Below are positions 12,454 to 24,105 of a stretch of 64,000 nucleotides of DNA, piece by piece. The notes under the pieces were generated by a model. The model ran no database searches. It was not told the DNA's origin and saw nothing but the letters and a program-made list of their open reading frames with translations. Every line of letters begins with the position of its first letter. Within the stretch, counting starts at the first letter, position 1. Location of the stretch: the NCBI GenBank assembly GCA_050084985.1, contig JBITNC010000001.1, positions 141,732,001 to 141,796,000 on the forward strand. The letters are read 5' to 3'. Both the position numbers and the translations under genes were made by a program. The stretch is from Nageia nagi (Eukaryota; Pinophyta).

Positions 12454-13286
12454 TGTCATGGACCAATTTTTGAAGCCCTTGAAGTCTTAGGGTTTTAAGA
12501 CTTAGTGCAAATTTGATATTGGTAATGTTTTCCTAGGATGTTACAATTTCTTTAAATGAAAGAATGGCTAATGTTATGCCTAACATTTGAATCATTACTT
12601 TTGATATAAGTAATTGAGCTATTACCTTTTCAAGTTGTAAGGTTTTGATGTGGCTAGGTGACATTAGACCATTGTGATGAGGTAATTATTCTACCTTTAA
12701 AATATTTAATGTATTTTATTGATAGGAGGTCCTTGAATATATTCAAGGGCTAGATTAATTATTTAATGGTTAATAATATTTTATTTTTAATCTGAAATAT
12801 TATTAAGTTTTCTCATATTATCATTGTATAATTTAAGAATCAATAAAATACACTTGAATAAACAATACTTGAAAACTTGAAAATGTTTAATATTATCATT
12901 GTAGAATATAATCTTTCGAGTAAAATGTTTAAATGAATAAATAATACTTGAAAACTTTATCGATATTATATTATTATTATTTAAATTAAAGATTTAAATA
13001 ATAATATTAAAAACTATTTAAGTTATATAAATTGAATACTAGTAGTAGATACTAAACTTTTGGTAACAATTTTATTAGAAAATATTAGATTGATTATTGA
13101 ATATTTGTTGTTAAATATTTCTTAATTGTTATTTAAATGGAATACTTAGATAACAATTTATTGGAGATAAAATTTTAAATAAAAACTGCCACTTGATCTT
13201 TATATATATTCTTATAACCTTTAGTAGTGGAGTGAATCATGCAATGCTTCCCTAATAAATTGGATAGTGGAATATCAGTCTTGACA
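12454..13286 (+). repeat. Probable 3' LTR (833 bp) of a gypsy element
   Basis: Starts TGTCATGGACC directly after a purine tract (12441-12453) and ends CTTGACA, giving TGTCA/TGACA inverted ends. After 13286 the base composition changes to a more balanced sequence with CpG dinucleotides, which supports the boundary. No second copy of the LTR is in the window. The call therefore rests on the tract, the ends and the change in composition. Confidence 0.5.
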
Positions 13287-13418
13287 AGTGTAAATCATGC
13301 CTAGTTTTTGAACTCGTCATGTGGAAGATAGTGGCACTTTTATTATGGAAATGATTGGGCTATTCGTCAGGGATATCTGCATATGAGAAGTTGATATCCA
13401 AGGTAGTTAAAAGGATAG

Positions 13419-13908
13419 AAGCAGGTAATTAACTTTTTCCAGCATGCTCTTTATATACAACAAACTGTGAGATTTGCAACAGTATTTTACATTACTAGTG
13501 ACTGCAATCCATTAATGTGTAAGTGCAGGGATACCCATCTTAACAGCTTAATATTTATTTGCATTCTACTTGCAAGCATTGGCGGCCTTATTGGCTATGC
13601 TGGTTGTCTTTAGGAAGATTTAAATTTCATTGCAAATATGTATTGTAAACCTGAAAAAAGGCATTCAAGTTTGTTTGATAAGATGCGTGATGCATACACT
13701 ATCGCAATGAACTGCAATGATCATAGGAAGCTGGGTTACTTCTATAATTATCTGGCGAGTATTGTTTAGATCTGGACAGCAAAGACAAGCCAGAACTCGA
13801 GTGTTATAACATCAAGAGAAGCTCATAATCATGTAGAAGGGATTGGAAGATATTTTCTTATTGCTGGGTTTCCATCACTTTGTGCAATTTGGCTCTAAGG
13901 AAAGCAAG
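13419..13908 (+). pseudogene. Exon-like frame with a membrane-like segment, unrecognised
   Basis: One frame from 13419 to 13895 (159 codons) holds only two internal stops, TAG at 13611 and 13767, where this AT-rich window would be expected to give about ten. It begins after a TAG at 13416. It contains a hydrophobic stretch of about 22 residues (SLIFICILLASIGGLIGYAG, about 13545-13604), which could be one membrane helix. A Lys/Arg/His-rich part follows, then GRYFLIAGFPSLCAIWL. A fair splice-donor match (AAG|GTATGA) follows at 13908. Codon use and CpG content differ from the transposons around it. I do not recognise the protein. It may be a decayed host gene or a captured gene fragment; both TAGs could be former CAG codons. 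Confidence 0.4.
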
Positions 13909-13936
13909 GTATGATTATTGTTCCTCATGAAATCTT

Positions 13937-13940
<4 letters not shown>

Positions 13941-13986
<46 letters not shown>
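13941..13986. repeat. (AT)n microsatellite
   Basis: About 23 uninterrupted AT dinucleotides, immediately downstream of the exon-like frame. Confidence 0.95.
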
Positions 13987-13990
<4 letters not shown>

Positions 13991-14155
13991 GTAGTACTTT
14001 CTCCCTGCTCGTTTCAGACCTGTGTTTGATTAAACTGGGTGTTTGGATGAGTATTTTGGGTTTTTTTTTTTTTATATACTGATATGTTATGCCATCTTCT
14101 GGTTGAGTTTTGGACCAAATAGTTGAATCTAAAAAATGAAATTTGAGGCATATTA

Positions 14156-14299
14156 GGTGGCCTTACGAATATATATGTCTACCAACGCTGAATCAGTGAT
14201 ATCAACAAAGAGAAGCAAAGGTGGACCTTTAGGTTCAAGTGAATAACGGATTAAGTTCTGCCAATCACCATCTTCTAAACGAATGGGTTTGCTTACTTA
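14156..14299 (-). pseudogene. Exon-like frame on the minus strand, unrecognised
   Basis: A 48-codon minus-strand frame with a strongly protein-like sequence (IRLEDGDWQNLIRYSLEPKG, then PPLLLFVDITDSALVDIYI). An AG at 14292-14293 precedes it and a GTAAGG donor follows at 14166-14161, giving a possible 125-nt exon (14167-14291). The acceptor has a poor pyrimidine tract. No stop or frameshift lies in the core. It sits in the same CpG-containing island as the plus-strand frame at 13.4-13.9 kb but on the other strand, so the two are not one simple gene. I do not recognise the family. Confidence 0.4.
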
Positions 14300-14721
14300 T
14301 TTTCCTTTAGATTGAGTGTAAAACATATATTGAAGTATAATCTTGCTAGTAAAGGTTGAAGTCGTACTAGTTAATATTTAAAAAGGCGACTGGGGAAAAA
14401 TTGCCATACTGATTCGTGCCATGACGGACATGGAATGCTTACTCTGCATTTTTCTGTCACTTTACCCACTACATTCGAAAAGTATTCACTGACTGTTATA
14501 TCGCTTGAACATGTTATCCTCCGATTGAGGACGGTGGTCCCCTTGTCTGGCGTTAAAAATCTTTTGATATTCAATGCTTTTATGATTTTGGTGTTTGGAT
14601 TAAAATATTTATTTTTTTACAGATTATCTCTCCTTGTAAGTTAGTAAGAACATAATTGAGATTATTCATTTGTAATTGAAAATATTGTAGTCTTTTAGTA
14701 CTTTAATAGTTAAAATATTCC

Positions 14722-14724
<3 letters not shown>

Positions 14725-14801
<77 letters not shown>
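14725..14801. repeat. (AT)n microsatellite
   Basis: About 38 AT dinucleotides in an unbroken run. It marks the right edge of the CpG-containing island. Confidence 0.95.
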
Positions 14802-14803
<2 letters not shown>

Positions 14804-17800
14804 CTTCATTTGAATTATTAATGAAGGACTGAGCTTATAATCTTGCTTGACTAATTATTAGTTGAAAAGATATGAAATATGTATTACTAAATAATTGATC
14901 TTCAAATAATTATTACTGTTTAAATTGAAATTTACACGATAAGGTTATTCTAGATTATGAATCTTTTGTAGAATTATCTTTGAAAGGAAAAAAAAAGAAT
15001 CTATTATGGAGATTTAAATAACTAAAAGGATATATTTTATTATTATTGAAGATAACTTAACCTTGTAGTTAGAGTTTTGATTCCATCCTAAATTAAGGAT
15101 AAGAGTTATAATTGATTAACCTTATTCCATAATTAAATATAAACCTTATTCCATAATTAAATATATTAGAAGGTTGGTATATTGACTTTATCAATACTCC
15201 ATAATTTGATGGTAGTTTAATATTAGAACGTATTTATTTTGTTAAGAATGTCAAGTGTCTTAATATGATTTTAGATGATAATGTTCAGATACTTATCATT
15301 AATCATAAAGACATTAATTAGTTTCTCTTGATAGATGTATTATGGTGAAAGTACCCTATTCTTGATAGCATGGAACTGTAATCATCTAAACCTTGATACT
15401 ATGAACTTTTAGGAAATTCTTTACTTTGGGTGTAAGGGAAACATAATAGTTTTAGAAGGATTTTTGGAACATCTTGTTGATTATAGTAGATGTTGTGATA
15501 AGTGGACCATGTATTATAAGTAAAGATATATTGAGATACTTTTGAGTTTACTCATAATTATTTTATATAATATAGTAATATGATTACTTTATCATTTAAT
15601 GATTGAGGTTTTGTGATTTACCTCACCCTTGATGATGGTTATTTGGTGATCACCTTGTCATTTGTAAATAGATATTCTCGATAATTGATTTTATAATATT
15701 AAGGTTTTCTTATTTTGCATTAAGGTATTGTGTCCTTTCATCAATTGATATTGTGATACTTAAACTCTTGGATAGATTGAAGTTTTGTGATTGTTATTAA
15801 GTATATGATTTATATAGGTTAATTGATGTTATGCCTAATCTTGTATGATGATGTTTGATATATGATAATGATTAATATAGACACATTATGTTGATAAGTA
15901 TAATAGGTGTTGTAACCAAAGTGGGTTGAAGAGCATTTGATCTTTGGATTTTATAGATGCATGGAGCATCACAAACCAATGAAGGTTTATGATATTTATA
16001 AATATATAATGGCATATGTTTACAAGGGATTGGTTATCTGATTGATAAATATTAAATAAAAATATTATTAGGTAGCATAGCTACAAAGGGTTTACCTGGT
16101 ATGGCAACACCCGCAATAGCTCAAATCTTATGTTGTGGATGGATTCTTTGGTGTTTGGTTTGATATCTCTCATGTTTTTGTATTATTTCATTTAAGTTGC
16201 TATCTTTATTTATTGTATAGAAATGAAATATGTGGGATATTTTAGAGATGTGTGATGATCTTAAGTTTAATATGATTTGCATGATTAAGGTGATTTAAGG
16301 AAATGTATAAGTAAATGATTTTTGATCTTAATAATTATAGTTGTATGGCTATGTTTAAGCTTTACTTGAAGTAAGTCAAAGATAAATGAACGCTACTACC
16401 TAATGTTTGAGTAAGATTTAATTGATTAAGAGAAAAATTTTAAGGTTAAGATTTTTTAGTTCTTTACATAAACCATATTCTACAGTAGAAAAGGGTCAAT
16501 GTTCCTTAATTTTTGTTCAATTAATTAGAGAAATCAAAAGAATACTTTCAAAAGGGGAGAGCCAAATTTTCCTTGCATCAAGTGCCCTTTCTTCTTATTA
16601 CTTAATTTATGGACAAAAAATAAGGTTGTATGGAGGACCTTGACAACCTCATGCCTCTCATCAAGAAACCTAAGAGAAAAACTTATGGAGGGAACTAGAA
16701 ATGTAAGAAGGAAGATGAAGGATAGAGGCACAACTCATAAATGAGGAGTAAGGTGGTGGTGAAGGAGGAATTTGATGAAGAAATGCCCCCAACATCTCTA
16801 GTACCTATGCAAGGATCCATGAAGTAGGTGAGGATAATTCAAGGAGTGCTATTGAAGTATATTGCACTATGAGGATCTCTCTTAAAGGGGCTAAATAACA
16901 TCATTACAATATTCAATAAGCTACAACAACATGTTTACGAGGAGTTGGATGTGTAGGATAAGGTGTTTTTTATATTATGGTGGTGTATTTTGACCTGAAA
17001 GGGTGGTAGTTATGGTTGTTCTATGTCATGGCTTTTATTTTCTTTGTTACCTATTTTGGCTTGAAAGGTCATAAGGTAAATTTGCCTTGGTCTATTCATG
17101 TCATAGGGTGTTAGGAGACATGGAAGGTATTTTTTGAAACAATGATTTTTGTAAGTTCCTAGAATGCAATTTAATATCACAAGGTACATGTGAATAGGGT
17201 TATTGGTTCCTATCAAAAACCACCACTAATATAAACAAAAAAAACTACAAGAAGATCAAATTATAATTTCTAAAATACAAGAATGAACATGTTTACTAAA
17301 AGGCATGTATGTTTCAAAAATGCTTAGGCATTTGAGGTCCTTTTCTTGGACTTTGATATATATACATGCTAACCAAAATGCAATAGCATATTTCATTAGA
17401 GGGATCACATTTCACATGAAATACATTTGAATATCATTAGGATGATCATATTTCATTAGAAATGATCAAATAATATTGATGAAGTCAAAATTTTTAATTT
17501 AACTTAGGTTCATTTCCAACATCTTAAACATTAAACTCATACAATTACTATTTGTTGAATAGAAATATGGGTGAACCACACCCATTACCTCCACCAACTC
17601 ATCCTTGCTAAACTAATTTTTTATTGCACTCAACATCTTTTTTTATTTTTCTTCAATATAGTTCTTATATTAGAAAAAATGATAAAAAAAATTGAGATGT
17701 TATAGGTGTTTCTTCTAACCCTTGAGAGTAGATATCATTTCTTCTATAGTAATAGTGCATTGGAATTAACTTATATAACTTTTTGCAATCATATCTAGTA
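14802..17800. other. No gene recognised; AT-rich intergenic sequence
   Basis: Only short frames. A 24-bp direct repeat (AACCTTATTCCATAATTAAA..) lies at 15118-15165. From about 16860 to 17220 there are scattered protein-like words (for example VVYFDLKG and YFGLKGHKVNLPW) in a broken plus-strand frame. They suggest an old decayed ORF that I cannot name. Confidence 0.5.
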
Positions 17801-17819
17801 ATTTTTTTATATATTTCAT

Positions 17820-18900
17820 ATTTACCTAAGTTTATCATTGCTCAAATCTATTAGCCATAAAATTATTTGCACCAATATATAAGTTTTAACACAAGACAAA
17901 TATATTTTCTTACCTTTACAAAATCCACTATATAAATGTATCTTATTTGAGCTATTTGTATTACTCTATTAATTTCCCACAACATTAGAAGAATAGCACA
18001 TAAAGTAAGTAATGTTTTGATATCAGTTATCTCATACAACAAATCTTTTATTTCATTAACTTTTGTACAAATTTTCTACATACACCCAATCAAAGAGATA
18101 TATTCTTCACAACTCTATATGAAGGAAGATACAAAGAAATCCATTTGGTATCAATATCATTACATAAGTTTTGACCATTTGGTACCCCCATATGTGAACT
18201 ATTGAAAATATAAAACCCTTTTCAAACTATTAACAAGATAAGAATGTATATCATGAAAAAATTCTTCCACCTTTGCAACATTATTGAATTTGGTCACTAT
18301 TTTATAAGAAAGATTGATTTTTTGAGCCATGCAATGAATTGGTATCATATGAAGTGCATATTTTTTCTGAATTCTATTGTAGAGACCATTCTTATTACTT
18401 TGCATTATATATGAACCATCAACTCCTACACATATTAATTTGGTAACTATGTTATAACTATCCTTAGCACATATGTCCTTTAGATAATTTACAATAAGAT
18501 TGAATAAATTTTCAACATTATAACTTCTAATATCTTTTTTATAATGCAAACAAGTGAGGTTGCCTCATGTGTTCTAATTATTGATAAGTATAAATAGGTA
18601 AGCAAACTTATTATGTATGATCAACTACCGTCACCTCATCAATGGATAATGAAGTAAATTTTGCATCTCTTACCTTTTCTTATAAATCCTACATTTCAAC
18701 AAATCCAATAATATTTGTGATTTTCTAAGCATTGCTATAAAACTAATGGTATCAAGAAAATATAAAATTTATACCCCTACAAAATGCAAAAATTATTCAT
18801 ATAATAAAATATCATAAATTGACTTTCCATTTTTCAAAATCTAAAACACAATAGAAAATTGCACAAACTTAGCAACTAGATTGGCATGATTTATGTCCCA
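17820..18900 (-). pseudogene. hAT / DUF4371-like transposase relic
   Basis: The longest frame (18549-18202, minus) reads ..KLICVGVDGSYIMQSNKNG, then IPIHCMAQKINLSYKIV, then KVEEFFHDIHSYLVNSLKR. These match the order and spacing of the central part of hAT-derived DUF4371/ZNF862-like proteins (D-G-A-x-V-M-Q..NGV, HCMAHR-x-N-L, KVE-x-x-x-x-x-x-x-Y). Upstream on the same strand are FEKWKVNL (about 18850) and SIDEVTVVDH (18645-18616) in broken frames. Downstream lies an EITDIKTLLTLCAIL.. helix. The Asp of V-D-G is kept. Numerous stops show a dead copy. Whether it was a mobile hAT or a domesticated-type gene cannot be told. The copia derivative at 19101 starts just beyond its 5' side. Confidence 0.65.
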
Positions 18901-19100
18901 TATATTGATTTAGTGTTCCATATTTTTCAACAATTCTATTCCTTAACTTCATCTTATTGTCATACATGTCCTAATATTTAATATGGAGGAATTCTATTTT
19001 ATCATTCTACATTATAATTCTTTTTCTCTTACCATTTACAACTTCATAATCATATTTTTCCCATAATGTTTCTAATGTGTATCCAACTTTAGTTGTATTT

Positions 19101-19570
19101 TGTTAAAAATTATAATGCATTATTATGTAATATCTCTCTTTAATGTAAACAAAAAATATAAATCCACTTAATGCCTAAAACATCTCTAGATACCTTAAAG
19201 CACTAAGGGAATAAATATGAAAAAATCTTTAACCTTACTCTTGGGTAAAAAGGTGGTTAAAGAGTGGGTTTCATCTTATAAATGGAGGGGTACCCCCCTC
19301 TCATGGTACTCATAGAAGCATGAAGATGCTAATCTTGTAGAGTTATAAGAATACTCTTGTAGGAGTTTTGTAGAAGAATTATTAAGAATTTGTAGGAGAG
19401 TTATCTTATAAAAAGTAATAGAAGAGATGGTTCAAAGTGTATGTACTCCTAAGAGTTGGAAAAACCACTATACATTGTGTGTTCTCATTTGTGTGAATGA
19501 TTTATTCTTAGTTAGATTTGTTGGAGAAGCTACAAGATATCTTGGTTTATGAAATCCTTCAATTCCACCA
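19101..19570 (+). repeat. 5' LTR of the copia derivative
   Basis: Begins TGTTAAAAATTATAATGC and ends CCACCA next to the primer-binding site. A TATA box (TTATAAATGG, 19276-19285) is placed as in the copia LTR at 31848, where CTATAAATAGAGGG is found. The leader motif AAGCATGAAGATGCTAATCTTGTA recurs in the partial 3' LTR. Confidence 0.88.
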
Positions 19571-19572
19571 AG

Positions 19573-19583
19573 TGGTATCAAAG
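19573..19583 (+). other. Primer-binding site (initiator Met-tRNA)
   Basis: TGGTATCAAAG two bases after the LTR end. It matches the 3' end complement of plant initiator Met-tRNA (TGGTATCAGAGC) apart from one base, and matches the site in the copia element at 32339-32350. Confidence 0.85.
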
Positions 19584-21559
19584 AAACCTTGTGGTGATCT
19601 CCTTCAAGTATATACTTGGTGATCTTAAGGTAACTCTCCTCAAATTTAAGGTATACCTATCCTTTAATCTTGTTTCAATTTTGTTTTAAAACTAAAAGCT
19701 AGATCTACTATATTTTGTATGGGTAGGTTGAAAATTTTGATAGATCTAATTAGGGTTAGAATTTTTTTTTACTTTCAATTTATTTAGTCTTTTTTAAGTT
19801 TAAGCATTAGATCTATTATTTTTTCTTAGATCTAGTTAATATCTCTAGTACTTGAGATTTATAATGATCAACATTAACACATTTTATCTTGAAGATAATG
19901 GGCTCAAATTTAAGATGAAATTTTACCTTAGCTACATGTTAGTAGTATTTAAAAACTAGATCTAACATATGGTATATGGTTAGATTTTTTAGATCTTATG
20001 AAAATTAGCATATTTAATTTTTGGTGCAAATGCTATTTGAGCATTTTTTTTAGAATTAATTTATATTAATTCCTATTGCATTGCAACCTTTAATTTAAAA
20101 AAAAAGTTTGTAAGGAAACTACAATTAGCTCCAAAAATCATTTGTAGTTGTACAAATTTAACAAAACATTATGTATTTTTTCATATAAGAGAAATTGAAT
20201 TTCTTTTATACAAAATGTATTCTATATTTTTTAAAAAATCAAAATTAAAATAGTTAAAATATTATCTAATGATTCTATAATTTAATTATTTCTTAAAACC
20301 CATGTTCTTTCCATAAATAATAAAATTGAAATCTAAAAATGCTACCCTAGCACGAAAAATACGGGTGTGGGAACTATTGCAATTTAACTCCTATTATATG
20401 TAAAATAAAACCATGCTCTTTTTTTCATATGAACATGCATAGAATGCATATTGCCAAAAATGCTACAAACCCAACTATACTTCTTCAAACACCTTGATAC
20501 TAAGGTATGGTCAAGGAAGACAAAAAAAATTAAAAAAAAAAACATAAATCAGACTTCTATGCATAGGAAGGTCATTTTGTTTTCTTTCAATCTCCCATGA
20601 TTTTTTTTTTGAAGAGAGAAATAATTTTCTTGCTGGCTTAACAAATAAAAACTTATGGTAGATCTGGTTGCACCTTCTACCACATGCCTTACCCTATTTT
20701 TCTTGCAAACAAAAAATACCCTTATTCTTGCAATAAAATTAGATGAAGTTTTTTTTATATTGTGATATTTATTCACTGAGTCTTGAAAAAAAAATTATAA
20801 GAAGATTAATTTTTATTCTTGGAAACTTTTTGAAGAAAAATGTGGGGAGTTTAAGTTTTTTTTTAAAAAATAAAAGATAATAATAAAAGTGGTATGCATT
20901 GCTTTTTAAAGATATGAGCTCATTTAGCATCTTTTTTTTTTAAATCTAAGCTCCTAACCATAATTTATTTTTGGCATCCTTTTTAAAAAATATGAGCTCC
21001 TAACCATAATTTCTTTTTTGGGCATATTTTTTTTTCTATATATAAAAAAGGTGAGAACATCTTTTAAAAGTAAAAGATTTTTTTTAAGCACATAGGTTGT
21101 TAATAATAAAATATTATTTTTCTAAAATGGGAGGAGATTTTTACTCATGTAGTCATTTTTCATAATGAAAAAGATGCATCAAATTATTTTTTGCATGTTT
21201 TTTAAAGGTAGTTTTTGGCTTTTTAAAGAGATAAGTTTTTTTTTAGAATTCTTTTTTTTTTTAAAAAGAAGTAATTTTTGAAGTCGCTCATTTTAAATAA
21301 GGAGGGTAATTATTGCATTTTTTTTCAAAAGTGGATGATGAGTTGTTAACTCATACTTTGCATTTTTTCTTTTACCTTAAATATTTGGTGTAAATTTTTA
21401 TTCATGAGCATTAATAAATGTAATTTTTAAGCTTACTCCTTATAAATTTTTAAGCTTACACCTATGAGAGGGCATGTGTAATTCAAAGGGAGTGTAGTGG
21501 AGTGGATGGGATATAATAAATGTAATTCTTCTTAACTCACTACTTATTAATTTATTTTC

Positions 21560-21561
<2 letters not shown>

Positions 21562-21634
<73 letters not shown>
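21562..21634. repeat. (AT)n microsatellite inside the copia derivative
   Basis: About 36 AT dinucleotides in the non-coding interior of the element. Confidence 0.95.
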
Positions 21635-21636
<2 letters not shown>

Positions 21637-22449
21637 TTTATATGATTTTTTTTAAGCCTCACAAAAAGTTAATTGATCTTTTAATGTACTTGAGCATAAT
21701 TTATATTTTTTCATAAGCCCATGTGAGCATATTATAATGCTAAATTTATTGCACATTTATTAAGTATTATGCATAGGCTTTATTTCTTGAAAGTTAAAAT
21801 TTTATAAGTAAAGCTTACACTTATGATTTTTAAAGGGGGCATGTGACCTTAAGTGTAAATTTTTTATATTAAATTAATTAACATTTAATAAGCATAGGTG
21901 TTATTTAAACCTTATTTTTGTAATACTGATAAAGTATTTTCAAATATAAAAATATTTCAAGTTAAAATTTGAAACCATTTTGTTTGGTTAATTTTTGCAA
22001 AAATTTTGAAGGTATTTTTTGCAAACTATCATTCCAATTTCAAAGCAAATTGGACTAATTTATAACTTTTGAAGCTAAAAATTTTAGCAATAATTATTTG
22101 ATAATGTCCAATACATTGTAAACCAATTTTTGCACACTTTAATGAAATTTCTTCTTGTGTCATTTTTTAAATATTTTTTTAACGATAAAGAAAAAGGGGG
22201 AAATTACATTAAATGCTAATTGTTGTGAATATGCATAAGGTTAATTATTTCTAATATGCATAACAGTGCTTGTATGTACTAGTATTTGAAGTAAAAATTT
22301 CTTTCAAACTATGATATGTATTATCCTTATTGGTTGCAATGCTAAGCAAATTTGTTGTGGATGTACATAGTGTTTAAAGTGAAAATTTAGGTAAAAAAAA
22401 AAATTTAAACTATGATGTACACTATTTTTATTGGTTTACATATTGTTAA

Positions 22450-23120
22450 AATAAAAACTTATTTATGGATTGATACCACTATACTTTCATGATTGAAATC
22501 TTTATCCATGTTTATGGATTGATAAAAATTATACTTTTATGTTTGAAAATTTTATCCATATCCATGGATTATTTTTCACATTGCTACTTGTTAGCAAGTT
22601 GTAATGGATGGAGTGGTTAAAAAGGTTCACCTTTATCTATGAATACATTGTTGGAGTGGTTAAAAAAGTTCATCATTTTCCATGATTGCACATTGTTAAA
22701 GTGGTTAAAAAGATTTTTTCTTCTCCAAAATTGTAATTATTTGTTAAAATTTGAATCCATGTAGATGAATTAATTCTACCAAATTTTATCATATGCATCT
22801 TGACTAATAGCATAGTCAAGTTGGTGTTTTGTGGCTTGTGATCTTGACATGGTAGTCAAGATGGTATTTTATGGTTTGCTCTTCATCTATACTACAATAT
22901 TGTTAAAGAAGAACTTAAACTTCCAAATCAACATATTTGTAAATAGATAAAAAAAATAAGTATATGGATTATGATTTATCTTATAAATTTTGACTTAGTG
23001 GTTTGGTCAATTAGGTATTTTTTTTGCTTAAAAATCTTGACTTGATAATATAGTCAAGTTGTTATGCCTTATAAATCTTGACTTAGTGATTTAGTCAAGT
23101 TGGCATTTGATAGTTTGTGA
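22450..23120 (+). repeat. Degenerate tandem repeats in the non-coding interior
   Basis: Three blocks of imperfect repeats. At 22455-22570 a unit of about 60 bp contains TTTATGGATTGATA..TATCCAT. At 22610-22735 GGAGTGGTTAAAAAGGTTCA-like units recur about every 60 bp. At 22797-23110 units carry the words ATCTTGACTTAGT and AGTCAAGTTGG. None is coding. Confidence 0.6.
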
Positions 23121-23866
23121 CATGGTTAAAATAGCATGGTCACATAATTATTTGATTGGTTATGCTATCATCAAAGAAAAAAAATAAGTTATAAAAATAT
23201 TATGATGTGATAACACCCTCATATACCAAAAGACAAATGAAAAACAATGATCTAAAATAAATAAACACATAAAAAATGATATTTGATGATATTTCTATAT
23301 AATTGTTTGATAATATTTTTATATCATTTAGTTGATTATGTATTTGATGATGTTGTGTATATTATTTATTTTTAATATCATGTTATGGATGATACATTTT
23401 TTTTAGTATTCACATGTGATATTTAGTTGATGATGTATGTTATCTTTGATGTTGTGCATATGTGATGAATTGGTATTTTTATGCATAATTTGATTAGTTT
23501 ATGGATGATATTTATTTTATATGAGTGTATATAATGCATATAATTGATCTTGCTTATAAGTTTCTTATAGCATGCAAATTTTTTTTTGAGATTATAGGTT
23601 ACTTCAAGTACACAAGCTCATGGAGGCTCATCATATCAACATGTTGTTGAATCACTACTTTTATATATTGAAACTATTAATGGTTAATTATTGTATTGTA
23701 TAACTATTTGTTAAAATAATTAAATAATTGATCCATTATAGAACCATCTATATTCTATTAGTTCTCACAAGTTCTCATCTTTGATTGTATTTTTATGGAG
23801 TATAACTCTCTTACTCTTTCTCTTTGTCTTTTCAACTTTCTATCCCAATATTGCATTAAAGGGAAG

Positions 23867-24105
23867 TGTTCAAAATTATAATGCATTATTATGTAATATC
23901 TCTCTTTAATGTAAATTCACTTAATGCTTAAATTATATCTAGATATCTTAAAGCATTAAAGGAATAAATATGAAAAAAAATTTAACATTACTCTTATGTA
24001 AAAGGGTGGTTAAAGAGTGGGTTTCATGTTATAAATAGAGTGGTACCCACCCTCCCATGGTACTTGTAGAAGCATGAAGATGCTAATCTTGTAAAGTTAC
24101 AATAA
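23867..24105 (+). repeat. Truncated 3' LTR of the copia derivative
   Basis: Follows TTGCATTAAAGGGAAG (purine tract, 23851-23866) and starts TGTTCAAAATTATAATGC. It aligns with the 5' LTR to GCTAATCTTGTAAAGTTA and then stops. A TATA box TTATAAATAG lies at 24029-24038. The missing 3' half removes the second target-site duplication. Confidence 0.82.

Larger units (their letters stand above)
19101..24105 (+). mobile_element. Non-autonomous copia derivative (LARD-like), 3' truncated
   Basis: A 470-bp 5' LTR (19101-19570), a primer-binding site (TGGTATCAAAG, 19573-19583), about 4.3 kb of internal DNA without any gag or pol, a purine tract and the first 240 bp of a 3' LTR. LTR and pre-LTR sequences align with those of the coding copia elements at 31.8-40.7 kb and 56.5-63 kb. 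The tail ..AAGCTCATGGAGGCTCA..TTGCATTAAA.. (about 23615-23860) matches 39990-40233. It could only have moved using proteins from a coding relative. Confidence 0.85.

Noticed and set aside
16422-17230. Possible gene end with hydrophobic stretches (VVYFDLKG.., YFGLKGHK..)
   Set aside because: Too many stops and no recognised family; noted only as intergenic.
13941-21634. Three long (AT)n tracts considered as replication or matrix-attachment features
   Set aside because: They are simple dinucleotide microsatellites; nothing else supports a functional role.
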